A stretch of 5,329 bases of DNA from an uncultured Eisenbergiella sp. (GTDB lineage: Bacteria > Bacillota > Clostridia > Lachnospirales > Lachnospiraceae). Positions 1 to 5,329 of the stretch are shown here, one piece after another (position 1 is the first letter of the stretch; every line of letters begins with the position of its first letter). The translations under genes and the position numbers were made by a program. A model generated the notes under the pieces. It searched no databases. It saw nothing but the letters and a program-made list of their open reading frames with translations, and was not told the DNA's origin. The stretch is taken from assembly GCA_948960675.1 (NCBI GenBank), contig CARDPF010000048.1, forward strand, positions 8,897-14,225, in the 5' to 3' direction.

Positions 1-1414
1 GCTGGAAAATGTGGACTCTCCGGCGGCCTTGGCGGTGAAAAACTTTTTCCGGCGCTGGGATCCGCAAAGTGCCATGGAAAACGGGATTTTGAAGCCCGAT
101 CTGGAAGAGATTCAAAAAGGGGCTAATTTTATCTTTTATTATGACACAAAGCCTGTGACAAAGGATGAGAAAATTGTCCAAATGTGGGAGCGACATGCGG
201 ACTTGCAGGAAGGGACACAAACCGGGATTTGTCTGGTGACGGGAGAAAGGGGGCCGGTGGCAAAGCTGCATCCCCTGATCAAGGGGGTGCGGGGCGCCCA
301 GTCCAGCGGGGCGTCTCTGGTGTCTTTTAATGGGGATTCCTTTTGCTCTTACGGGATGGAAAGCGGCGCCAATGCCCAGACCGGGGAGGCGGCAGCAAGG
401 GCGTACGGTGCGGCGCTGAATTATCTGCTGTCGGATCCCAAAAAGGTATTTTGGGCAGGGGACGTGACCGTGGTCGGATGGGTGGAAGAGGGGGAAGGCG
501 TCTATCAGGATTTGATGATGGCGATGTTCAATCAGGACACATCCATCCGGGATAAGGATGTACAGGATGCGCTAAAGAAGCTGGCGAGGGGGGAAAATAT
601 CCACTGGAAGGACGGGGAGATCAACCCGAACCGGACGTTTTACATTTTGGGACTTTCCCCCAATGCGGCCCGGCTGTCTGTCCGCTTTTTTCTGGAAAAC
701 CGGTTCGGGGCGTGGCTGGAAAACATCCGGAAGCATGAAGGGCGGCTGGAGATCGAACTTCCTTCTTATGTGGCAAGGCCTTATCTTCCTTTTTGGATGA
801 TTTTGGACGAGATGAAAGCGCCGGGAGGAAAGGATACGATTCCCCCATTGACGGTGGCGCTTTTGAAAGCCATATTGCAGGACGCCCGGTATCCGGAGGA
901 ACTTTTGTATTGTACGGTGCGCAGAATCCGGGCGGATCATGACCTGAACTGGAAGCGGGCTGCAATTTTGAAAGCCTATTTGGAGAAAAATAGTACGAAT
1001 CCAAAAAATAAGGAGGGATGCAGCGTGGGGCTGAACACGGAGACGAATCATCAGGCATATCTTTTGGGCCGGTTATTTTCCCTGTTGGAAAATGTGCAGG
1101 AGACATCGGCGGGGGGAACGTTGAACACGACGATCAAAGACCAGTACTTAAACAGCATGTGCAGCACACCGGCTTTGGTTTTGCCACAGCTTTTGAAGCT
1201 GAAGGAAAGCCATATGAAAAAACTCAGACGGGATAAGCCCGGGCTTGCCGTTACACTGGACAAGCAGATTGTGGAGATCATAGGCAGGCTTGAGATCGAA
1301 ACGCCCCGGCAGCTTCGCGTGGAGGAACAGGCGGTGTTTATGCTGGGCTACTACCACCAGACACAGAAGAGATATGAGAAAAAGGAGGAAGAAGAGGAAT
1401 GCGGGAACCAATAA
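1..1414 (+). CDS. cas8c: Cas8c (Csd1), type I-C Cascade large subunit, 5'-truncated by window edge
   Basis: Large subunit of the type I-C effector complex. In this family it recognises the PAM, helps open the target DNA and recruits Cas3. The reading frame is open to the left edge (codons run from base 2), so the true start lies outside. GTG 11 is only the first available start codon and has no family support. About 467 residues are present, against roughly 570-640 for a full Cas8c, so about 100-150 N-terminal residues are missing. Counting from GTG 11, the hallmark Csd1 block is visible: CLVTGERGP at 74-82, GAQSSGASLVSFN at about 95-107, and FCSYG at 111-115 followed by NAQTGEAAARAYGAALNYLL. 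The C-terminal helical region, with YLLGRLF and FMLGYYHQ, is the Cas11-like part. The protein ends in a Lys/Glu-rich tail (KKEEEEE) whose codons also carry the ribosome binding site of cas7c, which overlaps by 16 nt. The family call is very secure. Confidence 0.97.
   Translation, partial: LENVDSPAALAVKNFFRRWDPQSAMENGILKPDLEEIQKGANFIFYYDTKPVTKDEKIVQMWERHADLQEGTQTGICLVTGERGPVAKLHPLIKGVRGAQSSGASLVSFNGDSFCSYGMESGANAQTGEAAARAYGAALNYLLSDPKKVFWAGDVTVVGWVEEGEGVYQDLMMAMFNQDTSIRDKDVQDALKKLARGENIHWKDGEINPNRTFYILGLSPNAARLSVRFFLENRFGAWLENIRKHEGRLEIELPSYVARPYLPFWMILDEMKAPGGKDTIPPLTVALLKAILQDARYPEELLYCTVRRIRADHDLNWKRAAILKAYLEKNSTNPKNKEGCSVGLNTETNHQAYLLGRLFSLLENVQETSAGGTLNTTIKDQYLNSMCSTPALVLPQLLKLKESHMKKLRRDKPGLAVTLDKQIVEIIGRLEIETPRQLRVEEQAVFMLGYYHQTQKRYEKKEEEEECGNQ
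1010..1016 (+). promoter_or_regulatory. Internal Shine-Dalgarno for Cas11c
   Basis: AAGGAGG matches the anti-Shine-Dalgarno core and is followed by an 8-nt spacer to the in-frame GTG at 1025. It lies inside cas8c in an A-rich stretch likely to be unstructured in mRNA, which favours internal initiation. It is the main evidence for a separate small-subunit product. Confidence 0.78.
1025..1414 (+). CDS. cas11c: Cas11c small subunit from an internal start within cas8c
   Basis: Predicted second product of cas8c, in the same frame, starting at GTG 1025 and giving 129 residues. Cas11c forms the small-subunit filament of the I-C Cascade belly, which stabilises target and non-target strands. It is known from type I-C systems that Cas11 is made by internal translation of the cas8c 3' end, at about this length. 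In the sequence, AAGGAGG at 1010-1016 lies exactly 8 nt before GTG 1025, the best-placed Shine-Dalgarno in the window apart from those of true gene starts. The preceding stretch (about 985-1010) is A-rich and encodes a probable linker (KNSTNPKNKEGCS), so the site sits between domains. The product begins MGLNTETNHQAYLLGRLF, keeps the conserved YLLGRLF (12-18) and FMLGYYHQ (105-112) motifs, and looks all-helical. Many annotations miss this product. The start is inferred and not proven. An out-of-frame ATG at 1018 is too close to the Shine-Dalgarno to compete well. Confidence 0.8.
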   Translation: MGLNTETNHQAYLLGRLFSLLENVQETSAGGTLNTTIKDQYLNSMCSTPALVLPQLLKLKESHMKKLRRDKPGLAVTLDKQIVEIIGRLEIETPRQLRVEEQAVFMLGYYHQTQKRYEKKEEEEECGNQ

Positions 1415-2289
1415 AAAACAGGTATGATTTTGTGGTACTATTTGACGTGGAAAACGGGAATCCCAACGGGGATCCGGATAACGGGAACACGCCCCGGGTG
1501 GATTTGGATACCGGGCACGGGATTGTGACGGACGTCTGCCTGAAAAGAAAAATCCGCAATTATGTGGAAACCGTCAGGGAAGGGGAACCCGGATACGGGA
1601 TTTACATCAAGGAGGGCGTGCCGCTCAACACCAGCGACGCCGGCGCTTTTGCGGCGCTATCCATTGATGAGAAAAAAATTCCGGCGATGAAAAAAGAGGA
1701 TCCCGAATTGGATAAAAGGATCCGTGATTTTATGTGCAGCAGGTTTTTTGACATCCGGACATTTGGGGCCGTAATGACCACATTTGTCAAGGCAAACCTA
1801 AACTGCGGACAGGTGCGGGGGCCGGTGCAGATCAGTTTTGCAAGGTCAATAGATCCGGTGGTGCCGCAGAGCCTGACCATCACAAGGGTAGCCATCACGA
1901 CGGAAAAAGATGCGGAAAAGAAAAAGACGGAGATGGGCAGAAAGGAAATTATCCCTTATGGCCTGTACCGCGCAGAGGGATTTGTTTCCGCCAATCTGGC
2001 CCGGAAGGTGACGGGATTTGGGGAAGAGGATTTGGAACTTTTGTGGGAAGCCATTTTGAATATGTTCGAGCATGACCGCTCGGCGGCCCGGGGAAAAATG
2101 GCGGTCCGGGAACTCATTATTTTTAAACATGATTCCGAACTGGGCAATGCCCCGGCCCACAAGCTGTTTGACGCTGTCACCGTGAAAAAGAAAAATCCGG
2201 ATATGCAGCCAAGGGCCTTTGCGGACTACGAGGTAGAGGTGTGTGGGGAAAAGATTCCCGAGGGAGTCACATGCATCCGGAGAAATTAA
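1399..2289 (+). CDS. cas7c: Cas7c (Csd2), type I-C Cascade backbone subunit
   Basis: RAMP-fold (RRM-like) protein of 296 residues, the usual length for Csd2. About seven copies coat the crRNA spacer and hold the guide in the I-C Cascade. The N-terminus is diagnostic: NRYDFVVLFDVENGNPNGDPD at about 7-27, the glycine/asparagine-rich first RRM strand and loop of the family. Further family marks are FDIRTFGAVMTT at about 117-128, GPVQ at 141-144, MGRKEIIPYGLYRAEGFVSA at about 179-198, and the C-terminal HDRSAARGKMAVRELIIFKH region at about 225-244. The start is ATG 1399, preceded by AGGAGG at 1383-1388 inside the last codons of cas8c. It overlaps cas8c by 16 nt and cas4 by 19 nt, which suggests translational coupling and supports the high stoichiometry needed for the backbone. 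No truncation or missing motif is seen. Confidence 0.98.
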   Translation: MREPIKNRYDFVVLFDVENGNPNGDPDNGNTPRVDLDTGHGIVTDVCLKRKIRNYVETVREGEPGYGIYIKEGVPLNTSDAGAFAALSIDEKKIPAMKKEDPELDKRIRDFMCSRFFDIRTFGAVMTTFVKANLNCGQVRGPVQISFARSIDPVVPQSLTITRVAITTEKDAEKKKTEMGRKEIIPYGLYRAEGFVSANLARKVTGFGEEDLELLWEAILNMFEHDRSAARGKMAVRELIIFKHDSELGNAPAHKLFDAVTVKKKNPDMQPRAFADYEVEVCGEKIPEGVTCIRRN

Positions 2290-2957
2290 GCGGATATCCG
2301 GAAAGCGAGTATCTGATGCTTTCCGGAATCCAGCATTTCACATTTTGCAGAAGGCAGTGGGCGTTGATTCATATTGAGCAGCAGTGGGAAGAAAACCTCA
2401 GAACCGTGGAGGGGAACCTGTTCCATAAAAAAGCCCATGACGGCTATACGGCGGAGAAGCGAAAAGGTCTTTTGGTTTCCCGGGGAATGCCGGTATTTTC
2501 CCGGGAACTGGGGGCAAGCGGTATCTGCGATATTGTGGAATTCCACCGGGACGACGAACAGGGCATTTCCCTGCACGGCAGGGAGGGAAAATACCTGGTC
2601 TATCCGGTGGAATATAAAAGGGGGAAGCCCAAGGAGGATGCATCCGACGTGCTCCAGCTGGCTGCGCAGGCCATCTGCCTGGAGGAAATGCTGGCCTGCC
2701 GGGTGGAGAAGGGATACCTGTTTTACGGGGAAACCAGGCGGCGGGTGGAGGTTTGGCTGGAAGAAGCGGTAAGACAACAGGTCAGGGACGCTTTCCGGGA
2801 AATGCATCAGTATTATGAGCGCCAATATACGCCGAAGGTGAAAAGGACAAAGGCCTGCAATGCCTGCTCCTTAAAAAACCTGTGCCTTCCGCAGCTTATG
2901 AAAAACCCGTCGGCGAAGGCGTACATTGCCGGACGAATCGGGGAGGAGGAAGATTGA
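2271..2957 (+). CDS. cas4: Cas4, type I-C RecB-like nuclease for spacer acquisition
   Basis: Fe-S cluster nuclease of the PD-(D/E)XK superfamily, 228 residues. In I-C it associates with Cas1-Cas2, selects prespacers next to the PAM and trims their ends before integration. Numbering from ATG 2271, the four cluster cysteines are C26 (in FTFCRRQW) and C196, C199, C205 (CNACSLKNLC, spacing CX2CX5C). Nuclease residues are H52 (GNLFH), D87 (GICDIVE), E114 and K116 (PVEYKRG), and the Q129/Q133 helix (QLAAQAICLEEM), so the active site looks intact. MLSGIQHFTFCRRQWALIHIEQQ is a hallmark of I-C Cas4. ATG 2271 has AGGGAG at 2261-2266, a short 4-nt spacer, and gives the usual short leader before LMLSGIQ. 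GTG 2241 would add an atypical extension, and ATG 2316 is a weaker alternative. It overlaps cas7c by 19 nt, and its TGA overlaps the cas1 start. Confidence 0.97.
   Translation: MHPEKLSGYPESEYLMLSGIQHFTFCRRQWALIHIEQQWEENLRTVEGNLFHKKAHDGYTAEKRKGLLVSRGMPVFSRELGASGICDIVEFHRDDEQGISLHGREGKYLVYPVEYKRGKPKEDASDVLQLAAQAICLEEMLACRVEKGYLFYGETRRRVEVWLEEAVRQQVRDAFREMHQYYERQYTPKVKRTKACNACSLKNLCLPQLMKNPSAKAYIAGRIGEEED
2942..2950 (+). promoter_or_regulatory. Shine-Dalgarno deciding the cas1 TTG start
   Basis: GGAGGAGGA in the last codons of cas4 places its first GGAGG (2942-2946) 7 nt before TTG 2954. The tandem GGAGG cores make this a strong site and support TTG, not the distant GTG 2882, as the cas1 start. 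Confidence 0.8.
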
Positions 2958-3985
2958 AAAAACTGCTCAATACGCTTTATGTGACCTCGCCGGACCGGTA
3001 CTTGGCTCTGGACGGGGAAAATGTGGTCGTCCTGACCGAAAAGCAGGAGGTGGGAAGAGTACCCCTGCATAATCTGGAGGCCATTGTGACATTCGGTTTT
3101 ACCGGGGCAAGTCCGGCTCTGATGGGGGCCTGTGCGAAAAGAAACGTGGCGCTTTCCTTTTTGGCCCCGTCCGGGAGGTTTTTGGCAAGGGTTTCCGGCG
3201 AGGAGAGGGGAAATGTACTCCTGCGCAAGAAGCAGTATGCCTGGTCGGAGGAACCAAAACACAGCCTGGAACTTGCCAAAAGCTTTATCACGGGAAAAAT
3301 TTTTAACGCCAGATGGGTGCTGGAGCGTGCCACCCGGGATCATGCTATGCGCGTGGATGTGGACAGGCTCAAAAAAGTTTCCGGACAGTTGAAAAGTATA
3401 CTGGAGTCCGTGCAGGGCTGTCAAACTGTGGAAACCCTGCGCGGAAAAGAGGGTGAGGCGGCGAGCCTGTATTTTTCCGTGTTCGATGAATTGATTTTGC
3501 AGCAAAAAGAATTCTTCTCATTCGAACAACGAAACAGGCGGCCGCCGCTGGATGCCGTGAACGCATTGCTGTCTTTTGCCTATACGCTCTTAATGAACAT
3601 GAATGCGGCCGCGCTGGAAACGGTGGGACTGGATCCCTATGTGGGATTTATGCATACGGACAGGCCCGGAAGGGCGTCCCTTGCGCTGGATCTTATGGAA
3701 GAGCTTAGGGCGGTGTTTGCGGACCGGTTTGTGGTTTCCCTGATCAATAAAAGAATTGTGTCCCCCTCTGGATTTTACCAAAAAGAAAACGGCGCGGTTA
3801 TGATGGATGATGATACAAGGAAAGCTGTTTTGTCGGCATGGCAGGACCGGAAAAAGGAAACCATCCAGCATCCGTTTTTGGGCGAAAAGGTGGAATGGGG
3901 CATGGTACCGTATACGCAGGCGCTGCTCCTTGCCCGGTATATACGCGGCGATTTGGACGCATATCCGCCGTTTATGTGGAAGTAG
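2954..3985 (+). CDS. cas1: Cas1, type I-C CRISPR integrase, TTG start
   Basis: Metal-dependent integrase that, with Cas2, inserts new spacers at the leader-repeat junction. From TTG 2954 the product is 343 residues beginning MKKLLNTLYVTSPDRYLALDGE, the typical I-C Cas1 length and N-terminus. The N-terminal beta domain covers about 1-85 (LALDGENVVV, PLHNLEAIVTFG). The helical catalytic domain follows. The conserved metal-ligand set is visible as E166 (LRGKEGEAASLYF), H234 (GFMHTDRPGR) and D246 with E249 in LALDLMEELR, so the enzyme should be active. The start was chosen because TTG sits behind GGAGGAGGA (2942-2950) and restores the family N-terminus. The frame can be extended to GTG 2882, but that adds 24 residues that read as shadow of the cas4 C-terminus and has no ribosome binding site. 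Its TTG overlaps the cas4 stop as TTGA (2954-2957), the classic 4-nt termination-reinitiation arrangement. Confidence 0.98.
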   Translation: MKKLLNTLYVTSPDRYLALDGENVVVLTEKQEVGRVPLHNLEAIVTFGFTGASPALMGACAKRNVALSFLAPSGRFLARVSGEERGNVLLRKKQYAWSEEPKHSLELAKSFITGKIFNARWVLERATRDHAMRVDVDRLKKVSGQLKSILESVQGCQTVETLRGKEGEAASLYFSVFDELILQQKEFFSFEQRNRRPPLDAVNALLSFAYTLLMNMNAAALETVGLDPYVGFMHTDRPGRASLALDLMEELRAVFADRFVVSLINKRIVSPSGFYQKENGAVMMDDDTRKAVLSAWQDRKKETIQHPFLGEKVEWGMVPYTQALLLARYIRGDLDAYPPFMWK

Positions 3986-3999
3986 GGGGGTAATACATA

Positions 4000-4290
4000 G
4001 TGCTGGTGCTGATTACTTATGATGTGAATACGGAAACCGCAGCGGGCAAGAAACGTTTGCGTCAAGTGGCCAGGCAATGCGTCAACTACGGGCAAAGGGT
4101 GCAGAATTCGGTTTTCGAATGTGAGATGGATGCTGCCAAGTGCCGGGAAGTCAAGGCAATTCTTGAGGAAATCATTGATAAAAAGACAGACAGTCTCCGT
4201 TTTTACTATTTGGGAAATAATTATAAAAACAAAGTGGACCATATTGGCGCAAAGGAAAGCATGGATATGGGAGGGACGCTGTTTATGTAG
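4000..4290 (+). CDS. cas2: Cas2, type I-C integration-complex subunit, GTG start
   Basis: Small ferredoxin-fold protein of 96 residues, the normal I-C Cas2 length. A central Cas2 dimer bridges two Cas1 dimers and sets the length of captured spacers. The first strand MLVLITYDVNT carries the conserved Asp at position 8. VNYGQRVQNSVFEC at about 28-41 is the typical I-C Cas2 block, and RFYYLG at 67-72 is the later core strand. The start is GTG 4000, preceded by AGGGGGG at 3984-3990 with a 9-nt spacer. A second in-frame GTG at 4006 would remove two residues of the first strand and fits less well. It lies 14 nt after the cas1 stop and is the last gene of the operon. The array leader begins directly after its TAG. 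Confidence 0.97.
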   Translation: MLVLITYDVNTETAAGKKRLRQVARQCVNYGQRVQNSVFECEMDAAKCREVKAILEEIIDKKTDSLRFYYLGNNYKNKVDHIGAKESMDMGGTLFM

Positions 4291-4332
4291 TGCGAACCGG
4301 AAGCGGACATGATAAGGGAAGGGGATTCGCAC
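4290..4332 (+). other. Inverted repeat straddling the cas2 stop (possible operon-end hairpin)
   Basis: GTGCGAA at 4290-4296, whose first base is the last base of the cas2 TAG, is perfectly complementary to TTCGCAC at 4326-4332. The arms are 7 bp with a 29-nt loop. No U-run follows immediately (the first T5 is at 4355-4359), so this is not a standard intrinsic terminator. It could mark the 3' end of the cas mRNA, or be chance. Confidence 0.35.
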
Positions 4333-4459
4333 CGGGAAATTGTGTGAAATTTGATTTTTGTAGTTTGATTAAGGGGAAAAAATTTATTGGTTTTAGGATG
4401 TTTTGGTAAAAACAGACAAAAATAGGATGATGGTTTGTGAATATTTGGCTGTTTTTGCT
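4291..4459 (+). promoter_or_regulatory. CRISPR leader
   Basis: The 169 nt between the cas2 stop and the first repeat form the leader. The first part is still fairly GC-rich. From about 4337 the sequence becomes clearly AT-rich, ending in TTGGCTGTTTTTGCT directly before repeat 1. Leaders carry the promoter for the pre-crRNA and the sequence that directs Cas1-Cas2 to the first repeat. I cannot assign a convincing sigma-70 promoter: TTGATT occurs at 4351-4356 and 4365-4370, but neither has a good -10 hexamer at 16-18 nt. An 8-bp inverted repeat, AAAAACAG (4408-4415) and CTGTTTTT (4449-4456), frames the leader-proximal 50 nt. The cas genes upstream and the ATTGAAAT repeat ends downstream fix the array orientation and so identify this side as the leader. 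Confidence 0.8.
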
Positions 4460-4660
4460 GTCGTCCCCCTCGCGGGGACGTGGATTGAAATACATGATTA
4501 CAAGCGGTGTGTGGGAAATGGCTTTATGTCGTCCCCCTCGCGGGGACGTGGATTGAAATATAGCATTGGTATTGACTAAAATCAATCACCCATAGTCGTC
4601 CCCCTCGCGGGGACGTGGATTGAAATATGTTACACCTAAAATTAGTTATTATGCTTATGA

Positions 4661-4692
4661 GTCGTACCCCTCGCGGGGACGTGGATTGAAAT
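4661..4692 (+). repeat. Variant CRISPR repeat 4 with C-to-A change in the hairpin stem
   Basis: This copy reads GTCGTACCCC where all 12 other full copies read GTCGTCCCCC, a single change at repeat position 6 (base 4666). Position 6 pairs with G18 in the 7-bp stem, so the change gives an A-G mismatch in mid-stem with no compensating change. A shifted fold with C7-C10 on G15-G18 and a 4-nt loop remains possible. The 3' tag region is unchanged. Confidence 0.97.
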
Positions 4693-5325
4693 TTCCAGGA
4701 TCGCCTTTACCTTGTCGCTGTAATGGGTCGTCCCCCTCGCGGGGACGTGGATTGAAATAAAGGCTCCATCGGCCTATAAACGCATTGACAGGGTCGTCCC
4801 CCTCGCGGGGACGTGGATTGAAATTGCTACGTCTTTTGATGATGTGAAGCCTATGCCGTGTCGTCCCCCTCGCGGGGACGTGGATTGAAATCTGAAGAAA
4901 TCATCCCGGAAGTGCCAACAATCGTGTCGTCCCCCTCGCGGGGACGTGGATTGAAATCGGATAAATGCTATAATCAGGAAATATACTGTCTAGTCGTCCC
5001 CCTCGCGGGGACGTGGATTGAAATTGATATTGTAACGGACGCCCTTACTGCTTTTGGATGTCGTCCCCCTCGCGGGGACGTGGATTGAAATAGGAAATGC
5101 TCCTGAAAGGCGAGTTTACACCTAGGTCGTCCCCCTCGCGGGGACGTGGATTGAAATCTTTCCAGACGGGTATGCTTGATAGGTCCGGAAAGTCGTCCCC
5201 CTCGCGGGGACGTGGATTGAAATTGGGACACTTCCAGGCAGAGAGCGGACTGAATCCCCGGTCGTCCCCCTCGCGGGGACGTGGATTGAAATCGGCCAGA
5301 TCGTTTATATCTAAATCCCTTTTAA

Positions 5326-5329
5326 GTCG
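5326..5329 (+). repeat. First four bases of CRISPR repeat 14, cut by window edge
   Basis: GTCG at the last four bases follows a 33-nt stretch (5293-5325) after repeat 13. This matches the start of the repeat at the expected distance. It shows that the stretch is spacer 13 and not a trailer. Confidence 0.85.

Larger units (their letters stand above)
4460..5329 (+). CRISPR. Type I-C CRISPR array, 13 full repeats plus the start of a 14th
   Basis: The 32-nt repeats start at 4460, 4528, 4595, 4661, 4727, 4793, 4860, 4926, 4993, 5060, 5126, 5192 and 5261. A 14th begins at 5326 and is cut at the window edge after GTCG. The 13 spacers are 36, 35, 34, 34, 34, 35, 34, 35, 35, 34, 34, 37 and 33 nt long and all differ. 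Repeats begin GTCGTCCCC and end GTGGATTGAAAT, the I-C signature. Positions 3-9 (CGTCCCC) pair with 15-21 (GGGGACG) around a 5-nt CTCGC loop. By analogy with characterised I-C repeats, Cas5c should cut after position 21 and leave an 11-nt tag (TGGATTGAAAT). All full copies are identical except the fourth. Bases flanking each repeat vary, which confirms the 32-nt boundaries. No degenerate terminal repeat is seen, so the array continues to the right. Spacer 1 (4492-4527), next to the leader, should be the newest. Confidence 0.99.

Noticed and set aside
572..1106. Two overlapping - strand open frames of about 160 codons opposite cas8c
   Set aside because: They are shadows of the conserved cas8c frame with no recognisable motif.
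2241..2270. Upstream extension of cas4 to GTG 2241
   Set aside because: It adds MWGKDSRGSH, which is unlike family N-termini, with only a weak ribosome binding site; ATG 2271 is preferred.
2882..2953. Upstream extension of cas1 to GTG 2882
   Set aside because: No ribosome binding site; the extra 24 residues come from the cas4 C-terminal coding region, and the family N-terminus begins at TTG 2954.
2813..3505. 230-codon open frame antisense to cas4 and cas1
   Set aside because: It lies wholly opposite two well-supported genes and shows no recognisable domain; long antisense frames are common in such coding sequence.
3775..4332. 185-codon - strand open frame opposite the cas1 end and cas2
   Set aside because: It lies opposite conserved genes, and its composition is that of a shadow frame.
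4340..4446. Sigma-70 promoter in the leader (TTGATT boxes, AATATT near 4440)
   Set aside because: No -35/-10 pair with acceptable match and 16-18 nt spacing could be built.
4283..4585. Open frame on - strand over leader and first repeats
   Set aside because: It contains the same repeat-derived FQSTSPRGG peptides and leader sequence, with no family signature.
4858..5088. Open frame on + strand across the array with repeated SSPSRGRGLK-like peptides
   Set aside because: It is a translation of CRISPR repeats and spacers; the peptide repeats match the 32-nt DNA repeat. It is a known type of false protein.
4627..5125. Shared TTACACCTA in spacers 3 and 10
   Set aside because: A 9-nt match in about 450 nt of spacer is weak and its flanks do not match; it is probably chance.
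4974..5231. Open frame on - strand with repeated FQSTSPRGGR peptides
   Set aside because: Reverse translation of the CRISPR repeats, not a gene.

Overview
This window is the downstream part of a canonical type I-C (Dvulg) CRISPR-Cas locus, all on the + strand. It holds the 3' portion of cas8c, which is cut by the window's left edge, then cas7c, cas4, cas1, cas2, an AT-rich leader, and a CRISPR array that runs off the right edge. The purine-rich Shine-Dalgarno sites, the GTG and TTG starts, the moderately GC-rich coding sequence and the family signatures suggest a Firmicute, probably a Clostridia/Lachnospiraceae-like gut anaerobe. That assignment is inference from protein style only.

Layout. 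Positions 1-1414 hold cas8c, the large subunit of the I-C Cascade. An internal GTG at 1025, behind a near-perfect Shine-Dalgarno, very probably gives a separate small subunit, Cas11c (1025-1414). cas7c (1399-2289, crRNA backbone), cas4 (2271-2957, PAM-selecting and end-trimming nuclease), cas1 (2954-3985, integrase) and cas2 (4000-4290, integration-complex dimer) follow. They overlap by 16, 19 and 4 nt and then have a 14-nt gap, so they look like one translationally coupled operon. Positions 4291-4459 are the leader. From 4460 to the end there are 13 complete 32-nt repeats, 13 unique spacers of 33-37 nt, and the first 4 bases of a 14th repeat.

How it works together. Cas4-Cas1-Cas2 capture and insert spacers at the leader end of the array. 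The array is transcribed rightward. Each repeat folds into a 7-bp hairpin that Cas5c should cut at its 3' base, leaving an 11-nt 5' tag. Cas8c, Cas11c, Cas7c and Cas5c assemble on the crRNA, and Cas3 degrades the target. cas3 and cas5c are not in the window; by standard I-C gene order they should lie just upstream of cas8c.

I see no undescribed system here. The points most worth a second look are the embedded Cas11c start, a stem-disrupting base change in the fourth repeat, two small inverted repeats flanking and within the leader, and the unknown targets of the spacers.
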